A stretch of 64,000 bases of DNA from Desulfovibrionaceae bacterium (lineage in GTDB: Bacteria; Desulfobacterota; Desulfovibrionia; Desulfovibrionales; Desulfovibrionaceae), in assembly GCA_910575755.1 (NCBI GenBank), contig CAJTFO010000001.1:62001-126000 (forward strand), in the 5' to 3' direction. Below the pieces are notes generated by a model. That model ran no database searches. It had not been told where the DNA came from and was given only the letters and a program-made list of their open reading frames with translations. This document shows positions 1 to 9,247 of this stretch, in pieces; the stretch's first letter is position 1, and each line of letters opens with the position of its first letter. A program made the position numbers and the translations under genes.

Positions 1-1
1 G

Positions 2-904
2 GCCGACACCACCATTTTAAGCGAAGTGGCCCGTTTTTTTGAGAAGGAACTGCACTACCGCATCCCCTACAATTACCCCTTTGTGGGGCGCGACTTCAAT
101 GCCACCAGCGCTGGCGTGCACGCCGACGGCCTGGCCAAGAACGAGGAAATCTACAACATCTTCGACACCGGGCATCTGCTGGGCCGGCCGGTGCCCATCA
201 TCATCACCGACAAGACCGGACGCGCCGGCGTGGCCTACTGGATCAACAACAATCTGAACCTGTCGGACGACAAGCAGGTGTCCAAAAAGCACCCGGCCGT
301 GGGGCAGATCTACGACGCCATCATGGCCGTGTACGAGGAGACCGGGCGCACCACCAGCTTTTCCCACGATGAAATGGAAGCGCTGGTGCAGCGCTTCATG
401 CCCGAACTCTTTGCCACCGAATTCGACCAGATGAAGCGCCTGGCCGGCGATCTGGCCGCGCACCTCATGGTGCGTCTGTCCCGCAGCGCCGGGCTGGCCG
501 ACCTCAGCGAACAGGCCTGCGCCCGGCTGGACGCATTTGTGCGCGAATATCCCTTCATCCAGTTCTGCTGTCTGGCGGACGCCCAGGGCAAGATGCGCTG
601 CTCGGCCGTCACTGACCCGGAATACAGGGAGGTCTACGAAGCTCTGCCCGTGGGCTATGACTTCTCGCAGCGCGAATGGTTCAAGATGCCCATGAAAACC
701 GGTTCCCTGCATATCATGGATGTCTACCAGTCGCACTTCACCGGCAAGCTGATCATCACGGTGTCCTGCGCCGTGACCGATGAAAACGACCGCATTGTGG
801 GCGTGGTCAGCTGCGACATTCAGCTGGAGGAACTGCTCAGGCGCGCCCGCGCCCTGCAACAGGAAGTGGGTTCGCAGGAAGAGGCGGACGGCGACAGCGA
901 TTAG
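2..904 (+). CDS. Re-citrate synthase (homocitrate/isopropylmalate synthase family) with C-terminal Cache-like domain, 5' partial
   Basis: The frame is open from the left edge, so the N-terminus is missing. The first part carries the IPMS/homocitrate synthase C-terminal barrel signature: NATSAGVHADG with the metal-binding H-A-D, then the KTGRAGVAYWI stretch. In Desulfovibrio this family includes the Re-face citrate synthase (acetyl-CoA + oxaloacetate to citrate). The isocitrate dehydrogenase and aconitase-type genes just downstream favour citrate over homocitrate or isopropylmalate. From about visible residue 175 to 285 a different domain follows, with a Cache-like pattern: YDFSQREWF, then Y-x-S-x-x-T-G-K-L-I-I-T-V-S, then G-V-V-S-C-D-I. 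No LeuA regulatory domain is seen. Inference: the tail senses a small ligand and modulates entry into 2-oxoglutarate synthesis. An internal GTG at 26 is not the real start. Confidence 0.75.
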   Translation, partial: ADTTILSEVARFFEKELHYRIPYNYPFVGRDFNATSAGVHADGLAKNEEIYNIFDTGHLLGRPVPIIITDKTGRAGVAYWINNNLNLSDDKQVSKKHPAVGQIYDAIMAVYEETGRTTSFSHDEMEALVQRFMPELFATEFDQMKRLAGDLAAHLMVRLSRSAGLADLSEQACARLDAFVREYPFIQFCCLADAQGKMRCSAVTDPEYREVYEALPVGYDFSQREWFKMPMKTGSLHIMDVYQSHFTGKLIITVSCAVTDENDRIVGVVSCDIQLEELLRRARALQQEVGSQEEADGDSD

Positions 905-907
905 CCC

Positions 908-950
908 GCAGGTCCGTCCCGCCGGGCGGCGGGACGGACCTGCCATTTTT
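908..950 (+). terminator. Rho-independent terminator after the citrate synthase gene
   Basis: A perfect 16-bp stem (908-923 with 928-943) and a GGGC loop are followed within two bases by five T. It starts just after the stop codon at 904. Confidence 0.85.
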
Positions 951-978
951 CACGGAACACGCAAACGGGACAAGCATC

Positions 979-2118
979 ATGCGCAAAAAAATCTACTGGA
1001 TCGAAGGCGACGGCATCGGGCCGGAAATCTGGCGGGCCGCGCGGCCGGTCATTGACGCGGCGCTGGCTAAAGAATCAGACCTGCGCCTGGACTGGCAGGA
1101 ACTGCTGGCCGGGGAAAAAGCCGTGGCCGAAACCGGTTCCCCCCTGCCCGAAGCCACCCTGGACGCCCTGCGCGGCGCGGACATCGCCATGAAAGGCCCC
1201 CTGGGCACGCCTGTGGGCACGGGCATCCGCAGCCTGAACGTGGCTCTGCGCCAGGGGCTGGATCTGTACGCCTGCATCCGGCCGGTGCGCCATTTCGAGG
1301 GCCTGGAAACGCCGGTCAAGCACCCCGAACGGGTGGATATGGTCATCTTTCGCGAAAATACGGAGGATGTCTACGCGGGCGTGGAATTCGCGGCCGAAAC
1401 CCCCGAAGCCCGCAGGCTTGTGGCCTTTCTGCGCGATGAACTGGGCGTGACCAGGGTGGGCGAGACCGCCGCCGTGGGCATCAAGCCCATGACCGAGGCT
1501 GGTTCCAAACGTCTGGTGCGTCGCGCCCTGCGCTACGCCCTGGACAATGGGCGCGAAAGTCTGACCCTGGTTCACAAGGGCAATATCATGAAGTTCACCG
1601 AGGGCGCGTTCCGCCAGTGGGGCTATGATGTGGCCGCCCAGGAGTTCGGCGACCAGACCTGCACGGAAAAGGAAACCGCGCCCGGCCGCCTGGTGGTCAA
1701 GGATCGCATTGCCGACGCCATGTTTCAGGAGGCCCTGCTGCGGCCGGAGCAATATCAGGTGCTGGCCACGCCCAACCTCAACGGCGACTACATTTCCGAC
1801 GCGCTGGCCGCCCAGGTGGGCGGGCTGGGCCTCGCGCCGGGCGTGAACATGTCCGACAGTCTGGCCTTTTTCGAGGCCACCCACGGCACCGCGCCCACCA
1901 TCGCCGGGCAGGACAAGGCCAATCCCGGCAGCGTGATCCTCTGCGGCGCGCTGCTCATGGAACATCTGGGCCTGCCCGCCGCCGCCGAACGCATCCGCGC
2001 CGCCGTAGGGAAAGCCATTGCCGCCAAAGCCGTCACCGTGGATCTGGCGACCCAGGTCAGCGGCGCGCGGGTGGTGGGCTGCGCCGAGTTCGGCGACATC
2101 ATCGGGGCTTTTCTGTAA
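979..2118 (+). CDS. icd: Isocitrate dehydrogenase
   Basis: Oxidative decarboxylation of isocitrate to 2-oxoglutarate. The 379-residue protein fits the prokaryotic IDH/IPMDH family. Visible marks are the N-terminal EGDGIGPEIW, the substrate-loop motif SLNVALRQ (the S-x-N-x-x-L-R that binds isocitrate), DLYACIRPVRHFEG, FRENTEDVYAGVEF, the KGNIMKFTEGAF stretch and the C-terminal FEATHGTAPTIAGQDKANPGS. Cofactor choice (NAD or NADP) was not decided. The gene sits between the citrate synthase and an aconitase-family gene, as expected for an incomplete TCA branch feeding glutamate. It starts after the terminator at 908-950, so it probably has its own promoter. Confidence 0.93.
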   Translation: MRKKIYWIEGDGIGPEIWRAARPVIDAALAKESDLRLDWQELLAGEKAVAETGSPLPEATLDALRGADIAMKGPLGTPVGTGIRSLNVALRQGLDLYACIRPVRHFEGLETPVKHPERVDMVIFRENTEDVYAGVEFAAETPEARRLVAFLRDELGVTRVGETAAVGIKPMTEAGSKRLVRRALRYALDNGRESLTLVHKGNIMKFTEGAFRQWGYDVAAQEFGDQTCTEKETAPGRLVVKDRIADAMFQEALLRPEQYQVLATPNLNGDYISDALAAQVGGLGLAPGVNMSDSLAFFEATHGTAPTIAGQDKANPGSVILCGALLMEHLGLPAAAERIRAAVGKAIAAKAVTVDLATQVSGARVVGCAEFGDIIGAFL

Positions 2119-2178
2119 GGGGTTCTGCCCCGGAGCCGCCGGAGGCGTTTTTGCCCTCCTCAACCAAGGCCCTGCCAT

Positions 2179-2340
2179 GATCGCGCGGACAGGCTGCTGC
2201 TCTTTGCGCCTCTGGCCCGCATGCCGGGCCATGTGCGCAAGGCTTTTGAAAGTTTCCGTTTTCAACAGTGGCTGCACCGCTGCGCCGGCGTCGTCTTCAT
2301 CGCTTTCGGTCTCAGGCTGGCCGTGGCGCGTAACGACTGA
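2179..2340 (+). pseudogene. Remnant of a LysE/RhtB-type amino-acid exporter (C-terminus only)
   Basis: One reading frame here ends in MPGHVRKAFESF and GVVFIAFGLRLAVARND before a TGA at 2338. This resembles the usual C-terminal end of LysE/RhtB exporters (basic amphipathic stretch, last membrane helix, G-L-R-L-A, short basic tail). Nothing upstream to the icd stop encodes the other helices, so only about 50 codons remain. The remnant lies between icd and the aconitase gene, pointing to a past insertion or deletion in this cluster. Recognition is by pattern only. Confidence 0.5.
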
Positions 2341-2381
2341 GCCCGGCGCTTCCACGTCAACACTCTTGCAGAAGGTTTCCT

Positions 2382-4721
2382 ATGATCCAGCTTTTCGACC
2401 AGCCCACCGTTCTTGACGGCACGCAGATTCTGTCCGGCAACGAGGCCAAAGCCAGAGGCATGAACCTGGACGCCGCGCGCGCCAACACCCTGGCCCGCCG
2501 CATTCTGGCCGCGCACAACAAGGGCGCGGCCACGGAGGCGACCCTGCGCCTGCGCTTCGACGCCCTGGCCTCCCACGACATCACCTATGTGGGCATCATC
2601 CAGACCGCCAGGGCCAGCGGCCTCACGGAATTTCCCGTGCCCTACGCCCTGACCAACTGCCACAACAGCCTGTGCGCCGTGGGCGGCACCATCAACGAAG
2701 ATGACCACCTTTTCGGCCTCTCGGCCACGCAGAAATACGGCGGCATCTTCGTACCCCCGCATCTGGCGGTCATCCATCAGTATGTACGCGAAATGATGAC
2801 CAAATGCGGCGGCATGATTCTGGGGTCGGACAGCCACACCCGCTATGGCGCGCTGGGCGTCATGGGCGTGGGCGAGGGCGGCCCGGAGCTGGTCAAGCAA
2901 CTGCTGGGAAAGACCTATGACGTGCCCGTGCCCCAGGTGGTGGCCGTGTGGCTGGAGGGAACGCCCGCGCCCGGCGTGGGCCCGCAGGACGTGGCCCTGG
3001 CCATTATCGGCGCGGTGTTCAAAAACGGCTTTGTGAAAAACAAGATTCTTGAATTCATGGGCCCCGGCATTGACGGGCTTTCGGTGGAATACCGCTGCGG
3101 CATTGACGTGATGACCACGGAGACCACCTGCCTGTCCTCCATCTGGCGAACAGACGACAAGGTGCGCCACTACCTTGCCCTGCACGGGCGCCAACAGGAT
3201 TTCACCGAACTGGCCCTTCAGGCCCCGGCCTGTTACGACGGCCTGATCCGGGTGGACCTGGGCAAGATTGAGCCCATGATGGCCCTGCCCTTCCACCCCA
3301 GCAATGTCTTCCCCGTGGCCGAAGTGGTTCGCCATGCGGACGAAATTCTGGCCGCCGTGGACGCGGAGGCCGAGCGGCAGTTCGGCGGGGCCGGCAGGAG
3401 CCTGAACCTGCGCGGCAAAATCCGCGACGGCGGCGTCTGGGTGGACCAGGGCATCATCGCGGGCTGCGCGGGCGGTTCCTTTGAAAACATCAGCCTCACC
3501 GCCGCCATTCTGGACGGCAAGAGCACGGGCAACCAGGCCTTCAGCCTTTCGGTGTATCCGGCCAGCGAGCCGCAGGCCCTGGCCCTGGTGCGCAACGGTT
3601 CCACAGCCAGGCTGATGGCCGCCGGCGCGGTGCTTAAAAACGCCTTCTGCGGCCCCTGTTTCGGCGCGGGCGACACCCCGGCCAACGGGGCGCTGTCCAT
3701 CCGCCATTCCACCCGCAACTTCCCCAACCGCGAAGGCTCCAAGCCGTCAGGCGGCCAGCTTTCCGCCGTGGCGCTCATGGACGCCCGCTCCATCGCGGCC
3801 ACGGCCGCGCGCGGCGGACGTCTGACCCCGGCCACGGATCTGGACTGGAAGTCGCCGGAACTGGATGTGGACCTCAGCTATCACTTCGAGCCCCTGATCT
3901 ACCAGCGCCGCGTGTACAACGGCTTTGGCGCGCCCAGGCCGGAAACCCCTCTGATCTTCGGCCCCAATATCGCGGACTGGCCGGAAATGAGCCCCCTGCC
4001 CCGGCATCTGCTGCTTCAGGTGGCCAGTGTGATCACCGACCCCGTAACCACCACGGACGAGCTGATTCCTTCGGGCGAAACCTCTTCCCTGCGCTCCAAT
4101 CCTCTCAAACTGGCGGAGCACGCCCTGTCCCGCAAAGACCCCGCCTATGTGGACCGGGCCAAGGCCTTTCAGGCCTTGGAAAAGGCCCGCCTGAACAATC
4201 CCGCGGATCCGGAACTGCTGGCCCGCGTGCGTGAAATCTGCGCCGCCTGCGACGGCCAGACCGGCATGGAAGACTTTTTCGCCGGGCAGCAGCCCCTGAA
4301 ACATATCGGCCTGGGCACCACCATCTTCGCGGTCAAACCGGGCGACGGCTCGGCGCGCGAGCAGGCGGCCTCCTGCCAGAAGGTGCTGGGCGGCTGGGCC
4401 AACCTGGCTGTGGAGTACGCCACCAAGCGCTATCGCTCCAACCTGATCAACTGGGGCATGCTGCCCTTTGTGGTCGATGCGGGCCTGGCCGATGCCCTGC
4501 GCGTGGGCGATTATCTGGTAATCCCGCATATCCGCGAGGCCGTGGAGGAAAAACGGCCCGTCATCCTGGCGTGTCTGGTTCATGCGGGCGAGGACGGCGC
4601 ACAGGGCAAGGCCCGTGCCGAGCAGATCAGCCTGAACCTCAGGGAACTGACCGACGACGAGCGGCAGATCATCCTGGACGGCTGCCTGATCAATTTCTAC
4701 AACAGCCAGCGGACGGCGTAA
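2382..4721 (+). CDS. Aconitase-family hydratase (YbhJ-like), probable aconitate hydratase
   Basis: The 779-residue protein has the aconitase fold order: an N-terminal three-domain Fe-S part and a C-terminal swivel domain. Cluster ligands are visible as a Cys in TTETTCLSS (near residue 250) and the pair in CGPCFGAGD (near 423 and 426). Other marks are GSDSHTRYGALGVMG and a C-terminal swivel region around the AVEYATKRYRSNLINWGM stretch. The sequence looks more like the YbhJ-type hydratase branch than classical AcnA or AcnB. Its position after icd and citrate synthase supports citrate/isocitrate isomerisation. The start is chosen for an AAGG ribosome site six bases upstream. Confidence 0.78.
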   Translation: MIQLFDQPTVLDGTQILSGNEAKARGMNLDAARANTLARRILAAHNKGAATEATLRLRFDALASHDITYVGIIQTARASGLTEFPVPYALTNCHNSLCAVGGTINEDDHLFGLSATQKYGGIFVPPHLAVIHQYVREMMTKCGGMILGSDSHTRYGALGVMGVGEGGPELVKQLLGKTYDVPVPQVVAVWLEGTPAPGVGPQDVALAIIGAVFKNGFVKNKILEFMGPGIDGLSVEYRCGIDVMTTETTCLSSIWRTDDKVRHYLALHGRQQDFTELALQAPACYDGLIRVDLGKIEPMMALPFHPSNVFPVAEVVRHADEILAAVDAEAERQFGGAGRSLNLRGKIRDGGVWVDQGIIAGCAGGSFENISLTAAILDGKSTGNQAFSLSVYPASEPQALALVRNGSTARLMAAGAVLKNAFCGPCFGAGDTPANGALSIRHSTRNFPNREGSKPSGGQLSAVALMDARSIAATAARGGRLTPATDLDWKSPELDVDLSYHFEPLIYQRRVYNGFGAPRPETPLIFGPNIADWPEMSPLPRHLLLQVASVITDPVTTTDELIPSGETSSLRSNPLKLAEHALSRKDPAYVDRAKAFQALEKARLNNPADPELLARVREICAACDGQTGMEDFFAGQQPLKHIGLGTTIFAVKPGDGSAREQAASCQKVLGGWANLAVEYATKRYRSNLINWGMLPFVVDAGLADALRVGDYLVIPHIREAVEEKRPVILACLVHAGEDGAQGKARAEQISLNLRELTDDERQIILDGCLINFYNSQRTA

Positions 4722-4742
4722 GCGCCGCCGCATCCGTATACA

Positions 4743-4773
4743 GGGCCGGTTCGCGCCATATGCGGACCGGCCC
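4743..4773 (+). terminator. Hairpin downstream of the aconitase gene
   Basis: GGGCCGGT at 4743 pairs with ACCGGCCC at 4766 across a 15-nt loop. The following bases are only moderately T-rich, so termination is likely but not certain. Confidence 0.5.
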
Positions 4774-4850
4774 GCTTTCGTCTCTCGACGCCGCGCGCTT
4801 CTTCCGGCATACTTGGCTCAGCTTCCAGCTTCAACCCGGCGGAGAAAACC

Positions 4851-6224
4851 ATGCTCAGCGTGTTCGACCTCTTCAAGATCGGCATCGGCCCCTCCTCTTC
4901 CCACACCGTCGGCCCCATGCTGGCGGGCAATGCCTTTGCAGGGGAACTGCGCGCCAAAGGAGCGTTGCCGGATGCGGCCCGCATCCAGCTTGATCTTTAC
5001 GGTTCCCTGGCGCTCACCGGCGAAGGGCACGGCACCATGGGCGCGGCGCTCAGCGGTCTGGAGGGCGAAGAGCCGCACAGCGCTGAGCCGGCGCGTCTGG
5101 CAGCGCGGGTCAGCGCCCTGAAACAGAATGCGGACCTGCTGCTGGCCGGTGAACGGCCCGTGCCCTTTGTCTATGCGCGGGACATGCTGGCGCACAAGGG
5201 AATGTTCCTGCCCCGCCACTCCAACGCACTGACCATCACAGCCTTTGACGCCCATGGAGCAAGCCTGCTGAGCAGAACATACTATTCCATCGGCGGCGGC
5301 TTCATCCGTACCGAAGAGGATTTTGACGCCGCGCAGGAGGAATATCCCACGCCGCCTTACCCTTATGCCACGGCCGGCGAACTCTTCGCCATCTGCGAAA
5401 GGGAAGGCAAAAGCATTGCGGATATTGTTCTGGCCAACGAGTGTTTCTGGCGTTCCGAGGCGGACGTGAACGCGCGCATGGCGGGCATCATCGCCACCAT
5501 GCGCGATGCCGTGGAGCGGGGCTGCTGTGCGGACGGCGTGCTGCCCGGCGGCTACAATGTACGACGCAGGGCCCCCAACCTGCTGCGCAAGGTCAGCGCC
5601 CTTCAGGCCACGGGCCGCCGCGACCTCAGCCTGTGGCCCATGCTGTACGCCTTTGCCGTGGCCGAGGAAAACGCCTCGGGCGGCCGCATCGTCACCGCGC
5701 CCACCAATGGCGCGGCGGGCGTCGTGCCCGCGGTGCTGATGTACTATGCCAATTTCTACCCCCATGCCACGGAACAGGGGCAGCGCGACTTTCTGCTCAC
5801 GGCCGGGGCCATTGGTCTTTTTTACAAGCTGAACGCCTCCATTTCCGGCGCGGAAGTGGGCTGCCAGGGCGAGGTTGGCGTGGCCTGCTCCATGGCCGCC
5901 GGGGCCTATTGCGCCGTGACCGGCGGCAGCGTGAAACAGGTGGAGGTGGCTGCCGAAATCGGCATGGAGCACAATCTGGGTCTGACCTGCGACCCGGTGG
6001 GCGGCCTGGTGCAGATTCCCTGCATTGAGCGCAACGGCGTGGCCGCCGAGCGCGCCGTGAACTGCGCCCAGCTTTCCCGTCTGGAGGATGGCCGCCAGCG
6101 CGTGGTCTCGCTGGATAAGATCATTGAGGTCATGTACCACACGGGCATTGATTTGCAGGCCCGCTACAAGGAAACCTCGCTGGGCGGTCTGGCCCAGGCC
6201 ATCGGCGAGGCCTACCGCGACTGA
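4851..6224 (+). CDS. sdaA: L-serine ammonia-lyase, Fe-S dependent, single-chain
   Basis: Deaminates L-serine to pyruvate and ammonia with a [4Fe-4S] cluster. The 457-residue length matches single-chain SdaA. The N-terminal beta domain begins [21 protein letters not shown], typical of the family. The C-terminal alpha domain has the cysteines of [20 protein letters not shown] and [18 protein letters not shown], expected to hold the cluster. A GGAGA ribosome site precedes the ATG. In a sulfate reducer the pyruvate can feed oxidation to acetate. Confidence 0.95.
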   Translation: MLSVFDLFKIGIGPSSSHTVGPMLAGNAFAGELRAKGALPDAARIQLDLYGSLALTGEGHGTMGAALSGLEGEEPHSAEPARLAARVSALKQNADLLLAGERPVPFVYARDMLAHKGMFLPRHSNALTITAFDAHGASLLSRTYYSIGGGFIRTEEDFDAAQEEYPTPPYPYATAGELFAICEREGKSIADIVLANECFWRSEADVNARMAGIIATMRDAVERGCCADGVLPGGYNVRRRAPNLLRKVSALQATGRRDLSLWPMLYAFAVAEENASGGRIVTAPTNGAAGVVPAVLMYYANFYPHATEQGQRDFLLTAGAIGLFYKLNASISGAEVGCQGEVGVACSMAAGAYCAVTGGSVKQVEVAAEIGMEHNLGLTCDPVGGLVQIPCIERNGVAAERAVNCAQLSRLEDGRQRVVSLDKIIEVMYHTGIDLQARYKETSLGGLAQAIGEAYRD

Positions 6225-6255
6225 GTGGCGCAAAAAGGCACAGTGGCAACAGGGC

Positions 6256-6825
6256 CTAAAACGGCAGACGCAACAGACGCAGACTGTCAGGCTGAATATA
6301 GAGCAAGCGACCGGCGCTCACGGCCTCAGGCCGGGTTACAAAGCTGTCTTTGCGGATGTTCAGGATAGCTTCGGCCTCATGGCTGGAATCAAAAAGATGC
6401 AGGATTTCGTCATCCGCACGGTCGGCGGTGGTCCAGTGCCGGTTCACCGGCGGCCCTTCCGGGGTCAGGCTGCGCATGAAACGAAAAATCACCGCCCGTC
6501 CGCCTGGCGGCGTAAGCCACTGCTGGCAGACCTGCCACACTTCGCTGGCTGAGGGCCGCGCCGCAGCACTGAAGGGCGCGCGCACTTCCAGGGGAAAGGC
6601 GCGGCTCTGCGCCCGCAGCATGCCGTCCACCAGATTGAGATAATCGGTTTTCTGTTCCAGCACGGCCCTGAAAGCCTCAGGCGCGCCCGCCAGGGCCAGC
6701 AGGGTTTCATTAAGAATGTCCCGCGCCTTGAGCACCCGTATGCCGTGGGTCAGGCGCAGGGCGTTGAGCACCGCGTAAATGGCGCAAAAGGTATCCAGCT
6801 TGCCCTGAAAAAACGGTTTGACCAT
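6256..6825 (-). CDS. Papain-like cysteine-peptidase-fold protein, function unknown
   Basis: An unrecognised protein of 189 residues. The N-terminus FFQGKLDTFCAIYAVLNALR resembles the Q-x(n)-C helix start of papain-like (C39/C1-type) proteases and acyltransferases, with Cys14 as candidate nucleophile. A candidate catalytic His lies in PVNRHWTTAD and acidic residues follow. No signal peptide or membrane segment. The start at 6825 is chosen because GGAGGG stands six bases upstream; a longer frame to 6954 lacks such a site. It is convergent with sdaA and divergent from panC. Protease activity is an inference from fold-like motifs. Confidence 0.6.
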   Translation of the reverse strand: MVKPFFQGKLDTFCAIYAVLNALRLTHGIRVLKARDILNETLLALAGAPEAFRAVLEQKTDYLNLVDGMLRAQSRAFPLEVRAPFSAAARPSASEVWQVCQQWLTPPGGRAVIFRFMRSLTPEGPPVNRHWTTADRADDEILHLFDSSHEAEAILNIRKDSFVTRPEAVSAGRLLYIQPDSLRLLRLPF

Positions 6826-6981
6826 ACGGGCCCTCCGCGCCTTGTTATGCCTGCAACACCCGGACGGGTCAAGACAGCCGGAGCGGGGCCGCAGGGCTGA
6901 CTCTCGCTGCGCTTTTCCTTTACAAGCCTGTGGCGCGCATGTATAAGAGGACATTCATCAACTATATCACAATACCTTGAT
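6826..6981. promoter_or_regulatory. Divergent promoter region between the papain-like gene and panC
   Basis: 156 bp serving two divergent starts. The panC side is AT-rich (ACTATATCACAATACC) and has no clear Shine-Dalgarno in front of the panC ATG. TATAAG at 6941 could be a -10 hexamer, but no convincing -35 was assigned. Confidence 0.35.
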
Positions 6982-7830
6982 ATGCAGATATTAACCACTC
7001 CCCAGGAATTGGCGGCCCAATGCCGGGCCTGGCGCGCCCAGGGCGAGGATATCGCCCTGGTTCCCACCATGGGTTATTACCACGCCGGGCATGAGGATCT
7101 TATGACCCATGCGCGCGGTCTGGCCAGACGTCTGGTGGTCAGCCTGTTCGTGAACCCCGCGCAGTTCGGCCCCGGCGAGGATCTGGAAGCCTACCCGCGC
7201 GACGCCGAGCGCGACGCGGCCATAGCCGAACGCCACGGCGCGGACGTGCTTTTCATGCCTGAACCGGGCTGCATGTACATGCCTGACCACGCCACATGGG
7301 TGGAAGTGCCGGAACTGGCCAGGGGGCTTTGCGGGCAGAGCCGCCCCATCCATTTCCGCGGGGTCTGCACCGTGGTGCTCAAGCTCTTTCTGCTCACCGG
7401 GGCGGATGTGGCCGTGTTCGGTCAGAAGGACTGGCAGCAGCAGGCCATCATCCGCCGCATGGTTCGCGACCTCAACGTGCCCACGCGCATTGAGGCCCGC
7501 CCCACGGTGCGCGAGGCCGACGGGCTGGCGCTGTCCTCCCGCAATGTCTACCTGACCGCAGAAGAGCGCGCCCAGGCTCCGGAAATCCGCGCCGCCCTGC
7601 TCTATGCGCAAAAGCTGGTTCAGGAGGGCGAAAACAGCGCGCCCCTGCTGCGCGAAGCCGTGCTGCGGCGCTGGGCCGAGCGTCTGCCCCTGGGGCGGCT
7701 GGACTATCTTTCCATCGTGCACCCCGAATCGCTGGCTCCGCTCGGCGCTGTGGACGGCCCGGCGCTCATGGCCTGCGCGGTGCGCATGGGCAAGGCCAGG
7801 CTTATCGACAATATTTTGCTGCGCCAATGA
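6982..7830 (+). CDS. panC: Pantoate--beta-alanine ligase (pantothenate synthetase)
   Basis: ATP-dependent condensation of pantoate and beta-alanine to pantothenate for coenzyme A. The 282 residues match the family. The nucleotidyltransferase H-x-G-H motif is in [14 protein letters not shown], and the second loop is [34 protein letters not shown] and [18 protein letters not shown] are also typical. A weak ribosome site precedes the ATG, but the N-terminal [10 protein letters not shown] fits PanC well. It lies just upstream of metK. Confidence 0.93.
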   Translation: MQILTTPQELAAQCRAWRAQGEDIALVPTMGYYHAGHEDLMTHARGLARRLVVSLFVNPAQFGPGEDLEAYPRDAERDAAIAERHGADVLFMPEPGCMYMPDHATWVEVPELARGLCGQSRPIHFRGVCTVVLKLFLLTGADVAVFGQKDWQQQAIIRRMVRDLNVPTRIEARPTVREADGLALSSRNVYLTAEERAQAPEIRAALLYAQKLVQEGENSAPLLREAVLRRWAERLPLGRLDYLSIVHPESLAPLGAVDGPALMACAVRMGKARLIDNILLRQ

Positions 7831-7870
7831 CGGCGGCGCACCCACGCAAGGATCAGAGAAGGAGAATGCA

Positions 7871-9043
7871 ATGCAAACCAAGGGAAAATACTTTTTCACC
7901 TCCGAATCCGTGACCGAAGGGCATCCCGACAAGGTGGCCGACCAGATTTCCGACGCCGTGCTGGACACCCTGCTGGCCCAGGATCCGGACGCCCATGTGG
8001 CCTGCGAAACCCTGGTGACCACGGGCATGGCCGTCATTGCCGGCGAAATCAGCACGCGCGGCTACGCGGACCTGCCCACTGTGGTGCGCGACACCATCCG
8101 GAACATCGGCTACAACAGTTCGGAAATGGGCTTTGACTGGCAGACCTGCGCGGTCATTTCCTCCATCGACCACCAGTCTCCTGACATCGCTCAGGGCGTG
8201 CTGCGCACCAAGCCCGAAGATCAGGGCGCCGGCGACCAGGGCATGATGTTCGGCTATGCCTGCAATGAAACCGCCACCCTGATGCCCGCGCCCATCTACT
8301 GGGCCCACCAGCTTTCGCTGCAACTGGCCCGCGTGCGCAAGGACGGCATTGTGGACTTCTTCCGCCCGGACGGCAAGACCCAGGTTTCCTTTGAATATCA
8401 GGACGGCAAGCCCGTTCGCATCAATAACGTGGTGGTTTCCACCCAGCATGCGGCCAGCGCCAGCCAGGAGGACGTGGCCGAGGCTGTGAAGAAGGAAGTT
8501 ATCCGTCCCATTCTGGAACCCTCCGGCTATTTTGACGAAAAGGACTGCGAAATCTTCATCAACACCACGGGCCGTTTTGTGGTGGGCGGTCCCATGGGCG
8601 ACTGCGGGCTCACCGGTCGCAAGATCATTCAGGACACCTACGGCGGCAGCGGCCATCACGGCGGCGGCGCGTTCTCCGGCAAGGACCCCTCCAAGGTGGA
8701 CCGCTCCGGCGCGTACATGGGCCGCTACATTGCCAAAAACGTGGTGGCCGCCGGCCTTGCGCCGGTCTGCGAAGTGCAGATCGCCTATTGCATCGGCGTT
8801 GCCCAGCCTGTGAGCGTGCTGGTATCCTCCCAGGGCAACAGCGACATTCCGGACGAAATTCTGACCAGGGCCGTGCGCGAGGTCTTTGACCTGCGCCCCT
8901 ATTTCATCAGCAAGCGTCTGGATCTCAAGCGCCCCATCTACGCCAAAACTTCCTGCTACGGGCATTTTGGCCGCGAACTGCCGGAATTTACCTGGGAAGC
9001 CACTGACGCGGCGGCCGATCTGCGCACCGCCGCGAAAGTCTAG
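7871..9043 (+). CDS. metK: S-adenosylmethionine synthetase
   Basis: Makes S-adenosylmethionine from methionine and ATP. The 390-residue protein carries the family signatures: [20 protein letters not shown] near the N-terminus, [12 protein letters not shown], and the P-loop-like [19 protein letters not shown]. The ATG at 7871 follows AGGAG by seven bases and gives the standard N-terminus; an upstream extension overlapping panC is not real. A strong terminator follows. Confidence 0.96.
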   Translation: MQTKGKYFFTSESVTEGHPDKVADQISDAVLDTLLAQDPDAHVACETLVTTGMAVIAGEISTRGYADLPTVVRDTIRNIGYNSSEMGFDWQTCAVISSIDHQSPDIAQGVLRTKPEDQGAGDQGMMFGYACNETATLMPAPIYWAHQLSLQLARVRKDGIVDFFRPDGKTQVSFEYQDGKPVRINNVVVSTQHAASASQEDVAEAVKKEVIRPILEPSGYFDEKDCEIFINTTGRFVVGGPMGDCGLTGRKIIQDTYGGSGHHGGGAFSGKDPSKVDRSGAYMGRYIAKNVVAAGLAPVCEVQIAYCIGVAQPVSVLVSSQGNSDIPDEILTRAVREVFDLRPYFISKRLDLKRPIYAKTSCYGHFGRELPEFTWEATDAAADLRTAAKV

Positions 9044-9077
9044 GCTTTTTTCGTTCGCCACTTTTGTTTCTGACGCG

Positions 9078-9116
9078 AACATCCCGTTACAGGCAGGCCT
9101 GTAGCGGGATGTTTTC
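9078..9116 (+). terminator. Rho-independent terminator of metK
   Basis: AACATCCCG pairs with CGGGATGTT, extended by an inner TACAGG/CCTGTA stem. The outer arm runs into TTTTC. Confidence 0.85.
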
Positions 9117-9247
9117 TTGCCAGGGGCCGGGGCCTTTCATATACTTGTACTCCATTGGCGCGGAGCAATGCGGATCGGCGCGGAGAGTCGGCCGTTCCCG
9201 CATTTTACCCACAGCGGCGCGACAGCGCGCGGAACACGAGGCGGAAC

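Noticed and set aside
1075..2355. Long - strand frame opposite icd (426 codons), and many similar His/Gly/Ala-rich frames opposite other genes
   Set aside because: Antisense shadows caused by high GC at third codon positions; composition is unnatural and the + strand genes carry clear family motifs.
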